44,372 bases of DNA from Bacteroidales bacterium (GTDB lineage: Bacteria; Bacteroidota; Bacteroidia; Bacteroidales; JAFGUD01). The stretch covers positions 1 to 44,372 of the forward strand of contig JAFGXO010000041.1 in the NCBI GenBank assembly GCA_016936595.1, written 5' to 3'. Positions 25,119 through 35,900 of this stretch are shown piece by piece. How positions within the stretch are numbered: the first letter of the stretch is position 1; each line of letters opens with the position of its first letter. A model generated the notes under the pieces. That model had not been told where the DNA came from, did not search any database, and saw only the letters and a list, made by a program, of their open reading frames with translations. A program made the translations under genes and the position numbers.

Positions 25119-25790
25119 TTACAGTATAAAACCAAAATCAATAGCTTTTTTTAGCAATTGGGCTGAATTATGAACATCAAATTTGAGGTATAAATTTTTT
25201 CTGTGACTTTCGATTGTTTGAGGACTTAAAATAATTTTATTTGGCTGTCTTTCTAATAATTCAACAACCTCTTTGTTCGACAACCCCTGCGAAATGTATG
25301 GTAAAAATTCTTTTTCGCGACGTGTTAAATTAGGAATTACTCCTGTATTTTTTTTAACCTTAGAGCCCAGCAAAATACTATTTGCTGTTTTTTGAATAAT
25401 TGGAGAGTAGTACTTAATATTTAAACTAATTGCCTGAAAAGTTCTTTCAAGTTCATTTTTTGCTTCGGCTTTGTCTATAATTGCGTCAATATTTTGTTTT
25501 AGAAGTGGTAAAATATGCTGACGATCAGAAAATTGTGTTACAATAATTATTTTAATTTGCTTTTTTAAAAGTCTGAGTTTTTTGGTTAACTCTATTCCAT
25601 TTAATTCCGGCATTGCTATATCTGAAATTAAAACATCAATTTTATTGGTATTGATAATTTCAAGTGCTTTAGTTCCACTAGAAGCTTTATAAACATTACC
25701 TACAAAATTAATATTTAAGATGTGTTTTTCTACGCCATCAACAAAAAATTCGTGATCATCTGCAATAAGTATGTTGAGTTTATTTTTCAT
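25119..25790 (-). CDS. LuxR/NarL-type response regulator
   Basis: A 223-residue regulator. The receiver domain (about 1-125) has the acidic pocket ADDHEFF, the phospho-acceptor Asp in VLISDIAMPELNGIEL, and the switch Thr and Lys in IIVTQFS and IIDKAEAKNE. The DNA-binding domain (about 150-223) carries TRREKEFLPYISQGLSNKEV and LSPQTIESHRKNLYLKFDVH, the GerE-type helix-turn-helix. Its start lies inside the end of the histidine kinase gene (11-bp overlap), so the two form a translationally coupled two-component system. The targets are unknown; the adjacent exported-protein genes are candidates by position only. Confidence 0.93.
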   Translation of the reverse strand: MKNKLNILIADDHEFFVDGVEKHILNINFVGNVYKASSGTKALEIINTNKIDVLISDIAMPELNGIELTKKLRLLKKQIKIIIVTQFSDRQHILPLLKQNIDAIIDKAEAKNELERTFQAISLNIKYYSPIIQKTANSILLGSKVKKNTGVIPNLTRREKEFLPYISQGLSNKEVVELLERQPNKIILSPQTIESHRKNLYLKFDVHNSAQLLKKAIDFGFIL

Positions 25791-27687
25791 AATTTATTGG
25801 AATAGTAAAATTTAAATTAGTACCCTGATTAACCATACTATCATCGGTAAAATTGCCGTTTATAGTTTTTACTCTGGTAGAAATTTCATTTTTATAACCA
25901 ATCCCTTTTTTAATTTCATTTGGATTATAACCAACACCATTATCTTCATAAATTAAACTAATATTTGTTTTATGGCGGGTTAACTGTATATCAACTTCGG
26001 ATGCATTTGCATATTTTGAAGTATTTGTAAGCAACTCCTGAACAATACGATAAATATTTTGTTGTATAATTGGGTGAATGTCTTTCCATCCGTTTTTTGA
26101 AAAAATATTACAGTTTATTTTTTGATTATCAGTTGAAAAACTTGTAGCAACATCGTTAATTTCTTCTTCAATTGTAGTTTGAATAAAAGTTGGAATAGCC
26201 AATAAATGCGATTTTTTTCTGATAACTTCGTAATGATTTTTCAAACGTTCAATTTCTTCATTTAATTGTTCGTTTGAATTTTTATTCTCCAAATTTAAAA
26301 TAATAGAACTTAAATTACTCCCAGCCCCTGAATGCAAATCACTTGCAAGCTCCTGTTTTATTGCATCTTGAGTTTCAACTTGCATTTTAAGCAGTTGTTT
26401 TTCATGAGCTTGTTTTAATGATTTTTGTCTTTGAAAATAAAAAATAACAACGGCTAAAAATAAAATTAAAGAGCTAATTATTGTACTCCAAATTGTTTTT
26501 TGTTTAGATATTAATTGTAATTGTTGCAGTTCATTTTCAGTTTGTTGTTGCTTAATTTGCTTATTTTTTTTATCTGTTTCGTAAATAATATTTAATTCCT
26601 CAATTTGATTTAGTTTTTTTAGATTTAACAAACTGTCAGAAAAGTGTTTATGCAACTCAGAATACTCAATCGCTTTCTTATATTGATTTAATTCCTTATA
26701 CAACAAATAACCTTCGTTATAGGCTATAGTTTTTAAAGGCAATTCATCTAAACTATCTGCCCAAAAAAGCATTTTATCAAAATAAAATTTTGCTGAATCA
26801 TAAATTTCTTTTTTTCTATAAGTTGTTTCAAATCCCCAATATGGATAAAATAAAAAGTTTGAATAGTTTATGCTATCACATATATTTTTTGAATTATTAT
26901 AACAGACTAAAGCTTCATTTAATTTGTTTTGTTTTTTTAAAATTGTTCCTTTAGTACTATAAATATCAGGTAGTCCATTGAGATAATTTAATTTTACTGC
27001 TTCAATTTCTGCAATTTGTATGTATTTATAAGCAGTATCTAAATTGTTTAAAGCTTCGTTTATAGCTGCTAAAGAAATAAAATTGTTTATTTTATGAATA
27101 CTACAGGGAAGTATATTAAAAACATTTTTAGCATCAATAGCATAAGACATTGCTTTATCGTAGTCTTTCATATCAAAATATGTTGCACATATATTATTTA
27201 ATCTTGATGCAATTTTGGAAGTATCATTATTATTTTCAGCTATTTTTAATGCTTTTAGCTGATGTTTTATTGACAACAAATAAAAGCCTTTTTGTCGATA
27301 GACAAGTCCTAAATTATTATTAGCAGCTGAATATTGAGGCAATGTGCTGTCAATTTCGTGAAACAAATCAACAGCCATAAGCAAGTATTTGATAGAACTA
27401 TCATTAAATTGATATACTCCATAAGAAATTCCTCTGTTATTAGCCAAATTTGCCAACGATAATTTATGTTGTTTTGCCACAGCAAATGGAATTGCTTCAT
27501 CAAACAACCACCTGCTAGTATCGGGATGTTGATACTTTAGCTTATTTGACAATAAAACATAAGCATTAAGTTTTACTGAATCAATATTAGTTGTGTTTAA
27601 TACCTTTTTCAAACTGTCAATTTTAGTCTGTTGAGAAAAAACTGATAAGTTTGTAAGGATAAAAAGAATAAAAAGTATATTTTTCAT
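25780..27687 (-). CDS. TPR-containing sensor histidine kinase (HisKA_3 type)
   Basis: A 635-residue membrane kinase. The signal peptide (MKNILFILFILTNLSVFSQ) leads into periplasmic TPR-like repeats to about residue 360 (for example GLVYRQKGFYLLSIKHQLKA). A transmembrane helix lies near 396-417 (SLILFLAVVIFYF), flanked by a Gln-rich coiled coil. The dimerisation/phosphoacceptor segment is QELASDLHSGAGSNLSSIIL (His near 450). The HATPase domain shows ELLTNTSKYANASEVDIQLT (N box), EDNGVGYNPNEIKKGIGYKN (G1 box) and GTNLNFTIP. It phosphorylates the overlapping LuxR-type regulator. It follows parC by 34 bp. Confidence 0.92.
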   Translation of the reverse strand: MKNILFILFILTNLSVFSQQTKIDSLKKVLNTTNIDSVKLNAYVLLSNKLKYQHPDTSRWLFDEAIPFAVAKQHKLSLANLANNRGISYGVYQFNDSSIKYLLMAVDLFHEIDSTLPQYSAANNNLGLVYRQKGFYLLSIKHQLKALKIAENNNDTSKIASRLNNICATYFDMKDYDKAMSYAIDAKNVFNILPCSIHKINNFISLAAINEALNNLDTAYKYIQIAEIEAVKLNYLNGLPDIYSTKGTILKKQNKLNEALVCYNNSKNICDSINYSNFLFYPYWGFETTYRKKEIYDSAKFYFDKMLFWADSLDELPLKTIAYNEGYLLYKELNQYKKAIEYSELHKHFSDSLLNLKKLNQIEELNIIYETDKKNKQIKQQQTENELQQLQLISKQKTIWSTIISSLILFLAVVIFYFQRQKSLKQAHEKQLLKMQVETQDAIKQELASDLHSGAGSNLSSIILNLENKNSNEQLNEEIERLKNHYEVIRKKSHLLAIPTFIQTTIEEEINDVATSFSTDNQKINCNIFSKNGWKDIHPIIQQNIYRIVQELLTNTSKYANASEVDIQLTRHKTNISLIYEDNGVGYNPNEIKKGIGYKNEISTRVKTINGNFTDDSMVNQGTNLNFTIPINYEK

Positions 27688-27721
27688 GCGAAATTATCTT
27701 TAATAAATGAACAAATAATCC

Positions 27722-30382
27722 TTATTCTAAATTTATCTTTTTTCCATTAGGCATAGTAACTTCAAAGTCAATTTTGTCGTCAGAAAAAATATTTCCATTA
27801 TTATTTTCATCATCATTATTATCATCGTCGTCGTCTATGTCGTCGTCAAAATTTTCGTCTTCTTCTTTTATTTCGGGGATAATAAATTTTATTGATTTTG
27901 TTTGATCATCAGTAATACGTTTACCTCTGGCTGATACGGATTTAACTGCTAAAAATTCTTCGGAATCAATTATTTTGGGCTCTTTATTTTTATCTTTTCC
28001 GCCAAAAATAACTTCAATAAAAGGTTTTTCAAAGTCCGAAAATTCAACAAGATAAGATTTTTCATCATCGGTGATAAAAGGTTGCTCGGTTGAAATTTCG
28101 TCAAAAGTAAAACGTTTTAAGTAGAAATAATTTAGTTCTCCGTTAAAATAAATAGCATTAAATACTTGTTCGGGGTCGTATTTACCAATAAAAATAGTTT
28201 CGGGTTCGTAATGATTTGTTAATTCAGTTGTTGTTAATCTGTAAACACCATTTTTACAAGCAACTATAATTTTATCATCGTCTTCAAATTCGCCCAAAAA
28301 TATATCAGCCTCCTGATTTTTTAGTCTGAAAGTATTTTTATCAAACCAAATTTTTCGACCTCCAATTGTTGATTCTCCTTTTTCACTCATCGTGATTTTA
28401 TGAATTAAATGTTTTGATAAAAGGTTTCCCTTGGAGTTTCTGTTTCTGATAGTTATAGTACTAAAGTCGAATTCAAATTTTTTCTTTTTTAAACGGGCTT
28501 TTGGCTTGTGCCTAACAATAACAGTTTCGGCTTCGGCATTTGGATTTGCAGTAAAATATAAAACTTTTGAATATTTAGAACCTTGTGTTATATCGTATTT
28601 TCGGTCTTTTATAATTGAATTTACCGGAAAGCGTTTTACATACGAATAACCGGTTTTTCCGTCAAAGTAAACAACGTTGTAGGTTGTTCTTTTGTCATTT
28701 TTTCTAAAAATATCAATATGTAAAATATTTTGACCAACAAAGAATTTTTCTGATACGTTAGTAACAAAATAATTTCCATCTTCAAGAAAAACAATTACTT
28801 CGTCTAATTCAGAACAATCTTTTAAGTATTCACCGTCTTTAATGTCTGTTCCGGCAAAACCTTCTTTAAAGTTCACATAAAACTTTTTATTAGCAACTGC
28901 AACTTGAGCAGCTATAATATCGTCAAAATTTCTAATTTCGGTTTTTCTTTCTTTCCCTTTTCCAAATTTTGCTATTAAGTTTTTATAATAAGCTATAGTA
29001 TAGTCAACAATATGATCTAAATGATGTTGTGTTTCCTTAATTTTTTCGATTAGGTCATTTATTAGTTCATCGGCTTTAAATGAATCGTATTTAGATATTC
29101 TTTTAATCTTAATATCAGTCAATTTAATAATGTCGTCGCGAGTAACTTCTCTTATTAGTTTCTTTTTAAAAGGCTCTAATCCTTTGTCAATTGTTTCAAT
29201 TATTTGTTCATAAGTTGTACATTCTTCAATGTCTCTATAGATGCGCTCTTCTATAAATATTTTTTCTAACGAAGAGTAAAAAAGAGCTTCGTTGAGTTCA
29301 TTGATTTTTATTTGAAGTTCGGTTTTTAAAAGTCTAAGAGTATTGTCGGTAGAACGTTTTAAAATTTCAGATACAGATAAAAATTTAGGTCTTTCTTCAT
29401 CTATTACAGTAGAGTTTGGTGAAATAGAAATTTCGCAATCGGTAAATGCGTAAAGAGCATCAATTGCCTGATCTACAGATATTTCTGTTGAGTTTAAATG
29501 AACAATTATTTTTACTTCATCAGATGTTTTATCTTCAATTTTTTTAATTTTAATCTTGCCTTTGTCGTTAGCAGAAATAATAGATTCTATTAATGACGAT
29601 GTAGTTCTTCCAAAAGGTAATTCGCTTATAGTCAGCGTTTTTTTGTCTGTTTTGTCAATCTTTGCTCTAACTCTGATTTTTCCACCTCTAAGCCCGTCAT
29701 TGTATCTTGAAACATCAATTAATCCTCCGGATAAAAAATCGGGATATAGTATAAATTTTTCTTTTTTTAAATATGCAATTGAGGCATCAATCAACTCAAT
29801 AAAATTATGAGGTAGAATTTTTGAAGCCAATCCAACTGCTATACCTTCAACTCCTTGTGCTAAAAGCAAAGGGAATTTCATAGGCAAGTTTATTGGTTCT
29901 TGATTTCTGCCGTCGTATGAGAGTTTCCATTCGGTAGTTTTTGGATTAAAAGCTACTTCGAGAGCAAATTTAGAAAGCCTGGCTTCAATATATCTTGCGG
30001 CAGCAGCCGAATCGCCGGTTAATGTATTTCCCCAGTTTCCTTGTGTGTCAATTAGTAGGTCTTTTTGCCCAAGTTGTACTAATGCATCACCAATTGATGC
30101 GTCTCCGTGGGGGTGATATTGCATTGTGTAACCAATGATGTTTGCTACTTTGTTATATCGTCCATCATCAAGCCGTTTCATAGCATGCAAAATACGACGC
30201 TGAACAGGTTTTAACCCATCGCCAACGTGCGGAACAGCTCGCTCTAGTATTACATAAGATGCATAATCTAAAAACCAATTTTTGTACATTCCCGAAACGG
30301 TAAGTACGTTTAACTCTGGTTCTTTTTCGTTTGAATTTTCTGTAAAATCGTTATTTTCAGGCTTATTTATTTCTTCGTCCAT
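27722..30382 (-). CDS. parC: DNA topoisomerase IV subunit A
   Basis: An 886-residue type IIA topoisomerase breakage-reunion subunit. The N-terminal domain has DYASYVILERAVPHVGDGLK, PVQRRILHAM and YHPHGDASIGDALVQLGQ, and the catalytic tyrosine is in SAAAARYIEARLS (near residue 130). The C-terminal half lacks clear gyrase boxes and ends in an Asp/Asn tail (EDENFDDDIDDDDDNNDDEN), so ParC is preferred over GyrA; the Bacteroidetes proteins share this size and divergent C-terminus. It needs a ParE partner, which is not in this window. A good promoter lies 24 bp upstream of the ATG. Confidence 0.9.
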   Translation of the reverse strand: MDEEINKPENNDFTENSNEKEPELNVLTVSGMYKNWFLDYASYVILERAVPHVGDGLKPVQRRILHAMKRLDDGRYNKVANIIGYTMQYHPHGDASIGDALVQLGQKDLLIDTQGNWGNTLTGDSAAAARYIEARLSKFALEVAFNPKTTEWKLSYDGRNQEPINLPMKFPLLLAQGVEGIAVGLASKILPHNFIELIDASIAYLKKEKFILYPDFLSGGLIDVSRYNDGLRGGKIRVRAKIDKTDKKTLTISELPFGRTTSSLIESIISANDKGKIKIKKIEDKTSDEVKIIVHLNSTEISVDQAIDALYAFTDCEISISPNSTVIDEERPKFLSVSEILKRSTDNTLRLLKTELQIKINELNEALFYSSLEKIFIEERIYRDIEECTTYEQIIETIDKGLEPFKKKLIREVTRDDIIKLTDIKIKRISKYDSFKADELINDLIEKIKETQHHLDHIVDYTIAYYKNLIAKFGKGKERKTEIRNFDDIIAAQVAVANKKFYVNFKEGFAGTDIKDGEYLKDCSELDEVIVFLEDGNYFVTNVSEKFFVGQNILHIDIFRKNDKRTTYNVVYFDGKTGYSYVKRFPVNSIIKDRKYDITQGSKYSKVLYFTANPNAEAETVIVRHKPKARLKKKKFEFDFSTITIRNRNSKGNLLSKHLIHKITMSEKGESTIGGRKIWFDKNTFRLKNQEADIFLGEFEDDDKIIVACKNGVYRLTTTELTNHYEPETIFIGKYDPEQVFNAIYFNGELNYFYLKRFTFDEISTEQPFITDDEKSYLVEFSDFEKPFIEVIFGGKDKNKEPKIIDSEEFLAVKSVSARGKRITDDQTKSIKFIIPEIKEEDENFDDDIDDDDDNNDDENNNGNIFSDDKIDFEVTMPNGKKINLE

Positions 30383-30405
30383 ACTTTAGAATATTTTTCA
30401 ACCGA

Positions 30406-30437
30406 CAAAATTATTAAAAATTTTGACAAGTTAACAA
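30406..30437 (-). promoter_or_regulatory. Bacteroidetes-type promoter for parC
   Basis: On the - strand, TTG (30435-30437), 21-bp spacer, TAATTTTG (30406-30413), 23 bp before the ATG at 30382. Confidence 0.6.
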
Positions 30438-30617
30438 CACATTTATTCACAATTGTTAATTTTTCTGCGGTTTTGGAAATTGGTGATTGTTTTTTTAGAA
30501 TATTTTCTGAAAAAAATAGTTATTTTTATTTTTGTTTAGTTTAATCTTAAACCTAAGTTACAAGATTATTTATGTGTAAAACGGTAAAAATCAGTAGTTA
30601 ATTTTTTTTTAAAAAAA

Positions 30618-31178
30618 TTAACGTGGAGGTAGAGGTCCGGTGTATTGTAAGCAAGGATTTATTCCTACAAAACATCTTTTGTAAAATATTACATAAATTG
30701 AAGTGTCGGTATTTGCTGTAAATTCAAAATCCGGTTTATTATACCATTCTTTGTAACAATCGATATCAACAGATACAGAGTTTGGAGGTGTATTTTCGGA
30801 ATTTTGTTTGTAAAATTTTTCAAATGTAAGCATTTTACTTTCGTGAAAAATCCAGTAAGTGTTTCGGGGTACTTTAATTTCAAAACTTCCGTTATCTGAA
30901 GTAACAAAGCGTAAAAATGGAGTTCTTGTTGTATCGTTTGCAAGAACTAAATAAAAAACAGAGTTGTGATACGCCGAAAGTGTTCCGTTTGCAACATCGG
31001 GTGGGGGAGCGGCTCCTCCACAATATGGATTATTTATATTTATAGTTCCCGTTATTGTAATTTTTTGTTTTTTGCTTATATTATTTTCAGTTGGTAGTGT
31101 TTTTACCATCGAAATTTGGAATATTGCAATAAAAAGTATTAAAATTGTATGTTTTAAAAAGGAGTATTTTTTGTTCAT
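30618..31178 (-). CDS. Exported protein of unknown function
   Basis: A 186-residue protein with an N-terminal hydrophobic stretch (HTILILFIAIFQISM) typical of a signal peptide. The mature region has TITGTININNPYCGGAAPPP, a transthyretin/CNA-B-like beta pattern (NGSFEIKVPRNTYWIF), and conserved-looking cysteines in DIDCYKEW, KRCFVG and NPCLQYTG. This could be a small periplasmic carboxypeptidase-regulatory-like domain, but I do not recognise the family. It ends with PLPPR and is separated from parC by 235 bp that contain the parC promoter. Confidence 0.65.
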   Translation of the reverse strand: MNKKYSFLKHTILILFIAIFQISMVKTLPTENNISKKQKITITGTININNPYCGGAAPPPDVANGTLSAYHNSVFYLVLANDTTRTPFLRFVTSDNGSFEIKVPRNTYWIFHESKMLTFEKFYKQNSENTPPNSVSVDIDCYKEWYNKPDFEFTANTDTSIYVIFYKRCFVGINPCLQYTGPLPPR

Positions 31179-31528
31179 TTTATTTCTTTTTTTAAAGATG
31201 TTTTTGGTTGTTTAAAGTTGCATGCTTTATTTTTTTTGATTTTTCACTTATTTGCTTGTACTTTTGCTTAATATCTTAATTTTTTTTAAAAATGTAGTGT
31301 TATAATAAAAAGTTAATTGCCTGAAAATCATTATGTTGTAATAAAGGCTGTAAAAAGTTTTAAATATTTTATTTATTAATAAAAAAAGAAGGATATTATC
31401 CTTCTTTTAATTTTTATAATAATTAAGCAATGATACAGTTATAACATAATCATCATATTTAACGTCTGCCGCAAACGATAAACTTTTTTATATCAACAAT
31501 ATTTGAAGAATATTGATAAGTTTAAAAA
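31179..31528. other. Intergenic stretch with a terminator
   Basis: No ORF with support. It holds a strong terminator hairpin at 31384-31408 and otherwise AT-rich sequence. No TAnnTTTG promoter was found for the 30618-31178 gene. Confidence 0.5.
31384..31408 (-). terminator. Rho-independent terminator
   Basis: An 11-bp stem (AAAAGAAGGAT/ATCCTTCTTTT) with a 3-nt loop. Read on the - strand it is followed by a T run, so it would end the transcript of the exported proteins at 31529-32906; it could also work on the + strand. Confidence 0.75.
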
Positions 31529-31993
31529 TTAGTTGCTACCAACGAAAGACATGATACCTACAGCACAAGTTTTTTTGTCTGTAACTCCATCTTTAAATCT
31601 GATAGATACGTAGTACATACCGGATTTTTTGCAAATAAAATCAAATTGTTCGTAGTGGTCTCCAGTTGTTGCATTGAAAGTAGAGCCATAAGGGCTGGTT
31701 TTTTCAGGGTGTTGACTATCGTATAAAGTTAAAATTACTTTATTTTCAAAACCGTCGGGAGTACATAAATTAAATCTGTAATGAGCGTCTTTATTTAGTA
31801 CTACAGTCCATCTTGTTCCGGCGTCGTTAGTTGATGTGTTTTTTAACTTGGTGTTAAAGTCTCTTAAATAGATGCTTTGACCTTTGGTTGCACAGGTGTA
31901 AACCATTTGTTGACGACACTGGGCTTCGGCTTTGTTAGGTAAAAAACTGAAAATAACAAAAGCGGCAATAATTGTGATTATGGTTTTTTTCAT
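31529..31993 (-). CDS. Exported protein of unknown function
   Basis: A 154-residue protein with a signal peptide (MKKTIITIIAAFVIFSFLPN, cleavage after KAEA). The mature part resembles a small beta-sandwich: RWTVVLNKDAHYRFNLCTPD, KVILTLYDSQHPEKT and KSGMYYVSIRFKDGV suggest a pre-peptidase-like or jelly-roll domain in which a ligand or filament is bound. Four cysteines are present (QCRQ, TCAT, LCTP, ICKK) plus one in KTCAV. It begins 1 bp after the lipoprotein gene stops, so the pair is an operon and may act together in the envelope. It precedes a clear terminator. Confidence 0.7.
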   Translation of the reverse strand: MKKTIITIIAAFVIFSFLPNKAEAQCRQQMVYTCATKGQSIYLRDFNTKLKNTSTNDAGTRWTVVLNKDAHYRFNLCTPDGFENKVILTLYDSQHPEKTSPYGSTFNATTGDHYEQFDFICKKSGMYYVSIRFKDGVTDKKTCAVGIMSFVGSN

Positions 31994-31994
31994 A

Positions 31995-32906
31995 TTACAA
32001 GTTTATAAGTTTATTACGTATTTTCTCTGTTGTTAAAATTATTTGTTCTAATTGTTCATCGGACATTTCAACAATACTTTGTTCATTTTGGATTATTGTA
32101 ACAGTTCCATTTTGAATAATTGTTTCCGGTTCTCCAACCTGATAAGTTATTTCTACTTGATCAAAAATATTTTTAAGTTCTTTCAAGTCATTAAGTAAGT
32201 CAACATAGTATGGATCGTCACGGTAAAGTTGGATAACTCCGTAAAGCAAATCAAAAGATATTTTTTGTTCTCCAATTTTGTCTTTAAGTTGGGCTTGATT
32301 AGTTTCGTTTGCCACCTGAGTTAAAAGATATAGGCTTTCTAACCAAACGCCTGTAATTGCAAGTAGGCTTAAACTACTTTGACCGCTCTGACGTAAATAT
32401 TCGTCCATATCTCTAAAGCTTTGAACAGACAAAAATTGAAGCGAATCTATATTGTCGTTGCTTGTTGCTAATCTTTTAAGAGTTTGAAATTCAAAGAATT
32501 GGCTTACTCTTAAATCGTCTGATAATCTTTTTATGGCTGATAAATATTGAACGATAAGGTTTGTGCGTTCGTAAATATTTAAATATCCTAAATCAGCACT
32601 AAGAACTCCTAATGCAAAAGCTTTTTTATTGTTTGAATCGTAGTCTTCTGTAAGTCCCGGATCAATTAAATATTTTTTTGAGAACTCTACGTCTAAACTT
32701 TTCATTGATGCAGCCATTTCAACCGGAGAAGAAAAGCTTCCAATAATTTCATCAATAGATTCTTGTCCGATAACCGGATTAATGTTGTATGTTGTTGAGT
32801 CTGTAAGATTTAAATCGTCGTCTCTGTTTTTGCAAGAACTCAGCGTGCTTAATTGTAATGCTAAAATTCCAATTAAAGCTATATGAAATATAAATTTTTT
32901 GGGCAT
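31995..32906 (-). CDS. Lipoprotein of unknown function
   Basis: A 303-residue protein with a lipoprotein signal: hydrophobic core IALIGILALQLSTL, then SSC with Cys25 as the lipidation site, followed by KNRDDD. The mature part is mainly helical (DLGYLNIYERTNLIVQYLSA, LYLLTQVANETNQAQLKDKI) with a Gln/Glu-rich C-terminus ending in EQLEQIILTTEKIRNKLINL. I do not recognise the family. It has its own promoter 20 bp upstream and is separated from the ABC transporter gene by 62 bp. Confidence 0.75.
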   Translation of the reverse strand: MPKKFIFHIALIGILALQLSTLSSCKNRDDDLNLTDSTTYNINPVIGQESIDEIIGSFSSPVEMAASMKSLDVEFSKKYLIDPGLTEDYDSNNKKAFALGVLSADLGYLNIYERTNLIVQYLSAIKRLSDDLRVSQFFEFQTLKRLATSNDNIDSLQFLSVQSFRDMDEYLRQSGQSSLSLLAITGVWLESLYLLTQVANETNQAQLKDKIGEQKISFDLLYGVIQLYRDDPYYVDLLNDLKELKNIFDQVEITYQVGEPETIIQNGTVTIIQNEQSIVEMSDEQLEQIILTTEKIRNKLINL

Positions 32907-32926
32907 GTTTGTTTTTGTTTATATCG

Positions 32927-32956
32927 CAAAATTAATAATTGTTTTATTAAAATCAA
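32927..32956 (-). promoter_or_regulatory. Bacteroidetes-type promoter for the lipoprotein operon
   Basis: On the - strand, TTG (32954-32956), 19-bp spacer, TAATTTTG (32927-32934), 20 bp before the ATG at 32906. It lies between the ABC fusion gene and the lipoprotein gene, so the latter can be expressed independently of the Sia-like cluster. Confidence 0.65.
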
Positions 32957-32968
32957 AATTTACTATAA

Positions 32969-35900
32969 TTATTGTTTCTTCTTAAATAATTTTTTTAGTT
33001 TTAAAGTGTCGTCAAATATACTAATTAGTTTTTTAAAATGCTCATAGTACAATGGAATGTAAAGTGTAATTGCCATAAACCATATTACAGCCATGTTAAA
33101 CCAAAAAGTGTCTATGAATTTTCCCATAAAATATTTTTGTGGTGCGTAAAAATGTGCTCTAAATCCAATGAAATTTGAGTTATCAGGGTCTTGAAAAATC
33201 GGTTCAGCTTGTCGAACAAGTTCATTTTTATAACGTAAAATTTTATACTTTTCGAAAGAATTTTTCATTATGTCGTCTATGTGTTCGTTGGTATATTTGT
33301 TCCGCCATAATTTATATTCTCCGGGGTTTTGTCTTGCCCAAACACTTTTCATTGCTTCTTTTTCGCTAATTTTTTTGAAGTTTATTTCGCCATAATATGT
33401 TTTTAGAGCATCAATATATTCTTCTACGGTTGTACCAATATCTTCGTCAAAAACATCAAGGTATAATTTGTTTATGTCATTAAATTGTACATAAGTTCCT
33501 GTTTTTGATAGTTCTTTGGATATTTCGTTTCTAAGTAATTCTAGATTATTTGTAATTATTAGATCTAATGAATCAATGTTTGAGTCGGGGTAAAAGTCTT
33601 TGGTATCCAATGCATCAATAATTTCAAGTAAATTATCTTTTAATGCGTCGGTATAATGTACTTGTTTGTAATCGGCATTGCTAATTTCTTTGTCTATTTC
33701 AAAAAATATTCTTTCAAATCTATTATTTTTGAATTGTTGTACCATTAAACCTTCATAAGCCCACCTGGATTCCATAAATTCGGCAATAAGAGGAACTTTA
33801 TCAACGCTACCAATAGTTCGGTTTAGTTTTGTGAAGCTGAACATTGCTCCTCCAAGCGACATTAAAGGTATCATTATTAGAGGTATAAGAATGTAAATTG
33901 TAACGGCGGAATTAAAAGTTGCTGATATGTTTAGCCCCAACATGTTTGCATATATAAAAGTGGAAAATAAAGCAAACCAGTAGTAAAAGTACATTCCTTC
34001 TATGCCTAAAATTGTGTTTCCAATAATAACATATTCAAGAGCTTGTATGGCTGAAATAAAAAACAGAATGCTTATTTTTGCTATTAAGTAGCTGCTACGG
34101 GATAAATTAAGAAATTTTTCGCGTTTTAATATTTTTCTGTCTCTAAAAATTTCTTCGGCACTAACAGTTAATCCTAAAAATAGAGCTACAACGATACTCA
34201 TAAATATGTAAGGAGGAATATTTTCATTGTCGAAAAAGATATATTTATTTGATGTTGGGTCAGCGATATATCTGATTAAAAATGCCAATATTAATCCTAA
34301 TAGTGGTGCTTCGGTTAGGCTTAAAATAAGATATTGAGTGTTGCTAAGTTTCGCAAGAAGGTCTCTGGTTAAAAATATTTTAAATTGGCTAAACCAGTTA
34401 GGTAGATTTAAAGTTTTTTCGGGTTTTGAATTTGCTTCTTCGGTTCGTTCAACAGCGTTATTAGAGTAATATGTTTCAGACCAAGCTTGAGGTGTTACTT
34501 TTCTTTTGGGTAAGTATTGTCCGTATTCGTCAACAATCTTAGATTCGATAATATCGAAAATAAGTTCAGGTTTTACTGTTCCGCAAACCGGGCATTCACC
34601 AACGTCGCTGTTAACTTGTTTGTCGATGGTTTTAAAGTACATGATAGCTTCAACAGGATTTCCGTAGTATATTTGATACCCACCGGTGTCTAATATCATC
34701 ATGTTGTCAAACATTTTATATATGTCTGAAGAAGGTTGGTGAATTACCACAAAAATTAGTTTTCCTTTTAGTGCTAATTCTCTGAGCAAATCCATAACAT
34801 TTTCAGAGTCTCTTGATGAGAGTCCTGATGTTGGTTCATCAACGTATAAAATTAATGGTTCTCTAATTAATTCTAAGGCAATATTTAGTCTTTTTCGTTG
34901 TCCTCCACTAATAAGCTTGTTAAAAACATTTCCTACTCTAAGGTGTTTTATTCTTTCAAGGCCTAAATTAGTTAAGGTTATATTAACTAATTCTGATATT
35001 TCTTCGTTAGATTTATCTCTAAAGCAAAGTTTTGCACTGTAATATAGGTTTTGAAAAACAGAAAGTTCTTCTATTAAAAGATCGTCTTGAGGTATGTATC
35101 CTAAGATGCCTTCAAGTTCATTTTTTTGTTTGTGTAAGTCGATACCATTTATTTTAACGCTCCCTGAAGTAGGAGTGTAAATACCTGATAATATGTTAAG
35201 TAGGGTTGTTTTTCCTGACCCTGATGCACCTAAAATTCCAATTAGTTTTCCTTGACTTTCGGAAATGTTCACTCTACGAAGGCCAATATCTCCGGTTGGG
35301 AATTTATAGTGAATGTCTTCAACGTCAAAGGAGAGTTTAGAGATATTTACATCGGCTAAAAATTTTGCAACAACATCGCTATAGTAAATCGGTTTTCCTT
35401 TAGGTAGTTTAAGAGTGCTACCGGTTGCAAAAAGGTATATTCTTTGATTGCTTATTGGAAGCCCGTTAAGTTGGATTGTTTCGGAACCTGTGTATCTAAG
35501 GAAGTAAAGTTCAGATGTTTTAATTCTAAGAACAATTATTTTTCCTTCGATATATTCGGTTTTAATTGATAAGCAGGCATTGCAAATAATGTCTTGGTCG
35601 TCGATAATTAAAAAGCTGCTTTTATCAAGTTTTTCTAATTCGCTTTCAATAACAAAATCTCTAATGTTAGCGTATTCTTCTTTAGAAATATTAAAAACTT
35701 CGGCAACAGTATCGATAATAGCCATTCGTTGTTCGGTAAATTGTCTGCTGGTGTTAACCATTTCAAACAATCTAACAAGAACAACTATTTTTTGGCTTTG
35801 GTTAAGCGTTTTATTTATTTTACGACATAAAGATAGAGTTCTAACGGATTCTTGAACAGGAGTTCTTTTCTTTTTGGTGTTTTCTTTTTGAAATTCTCCA

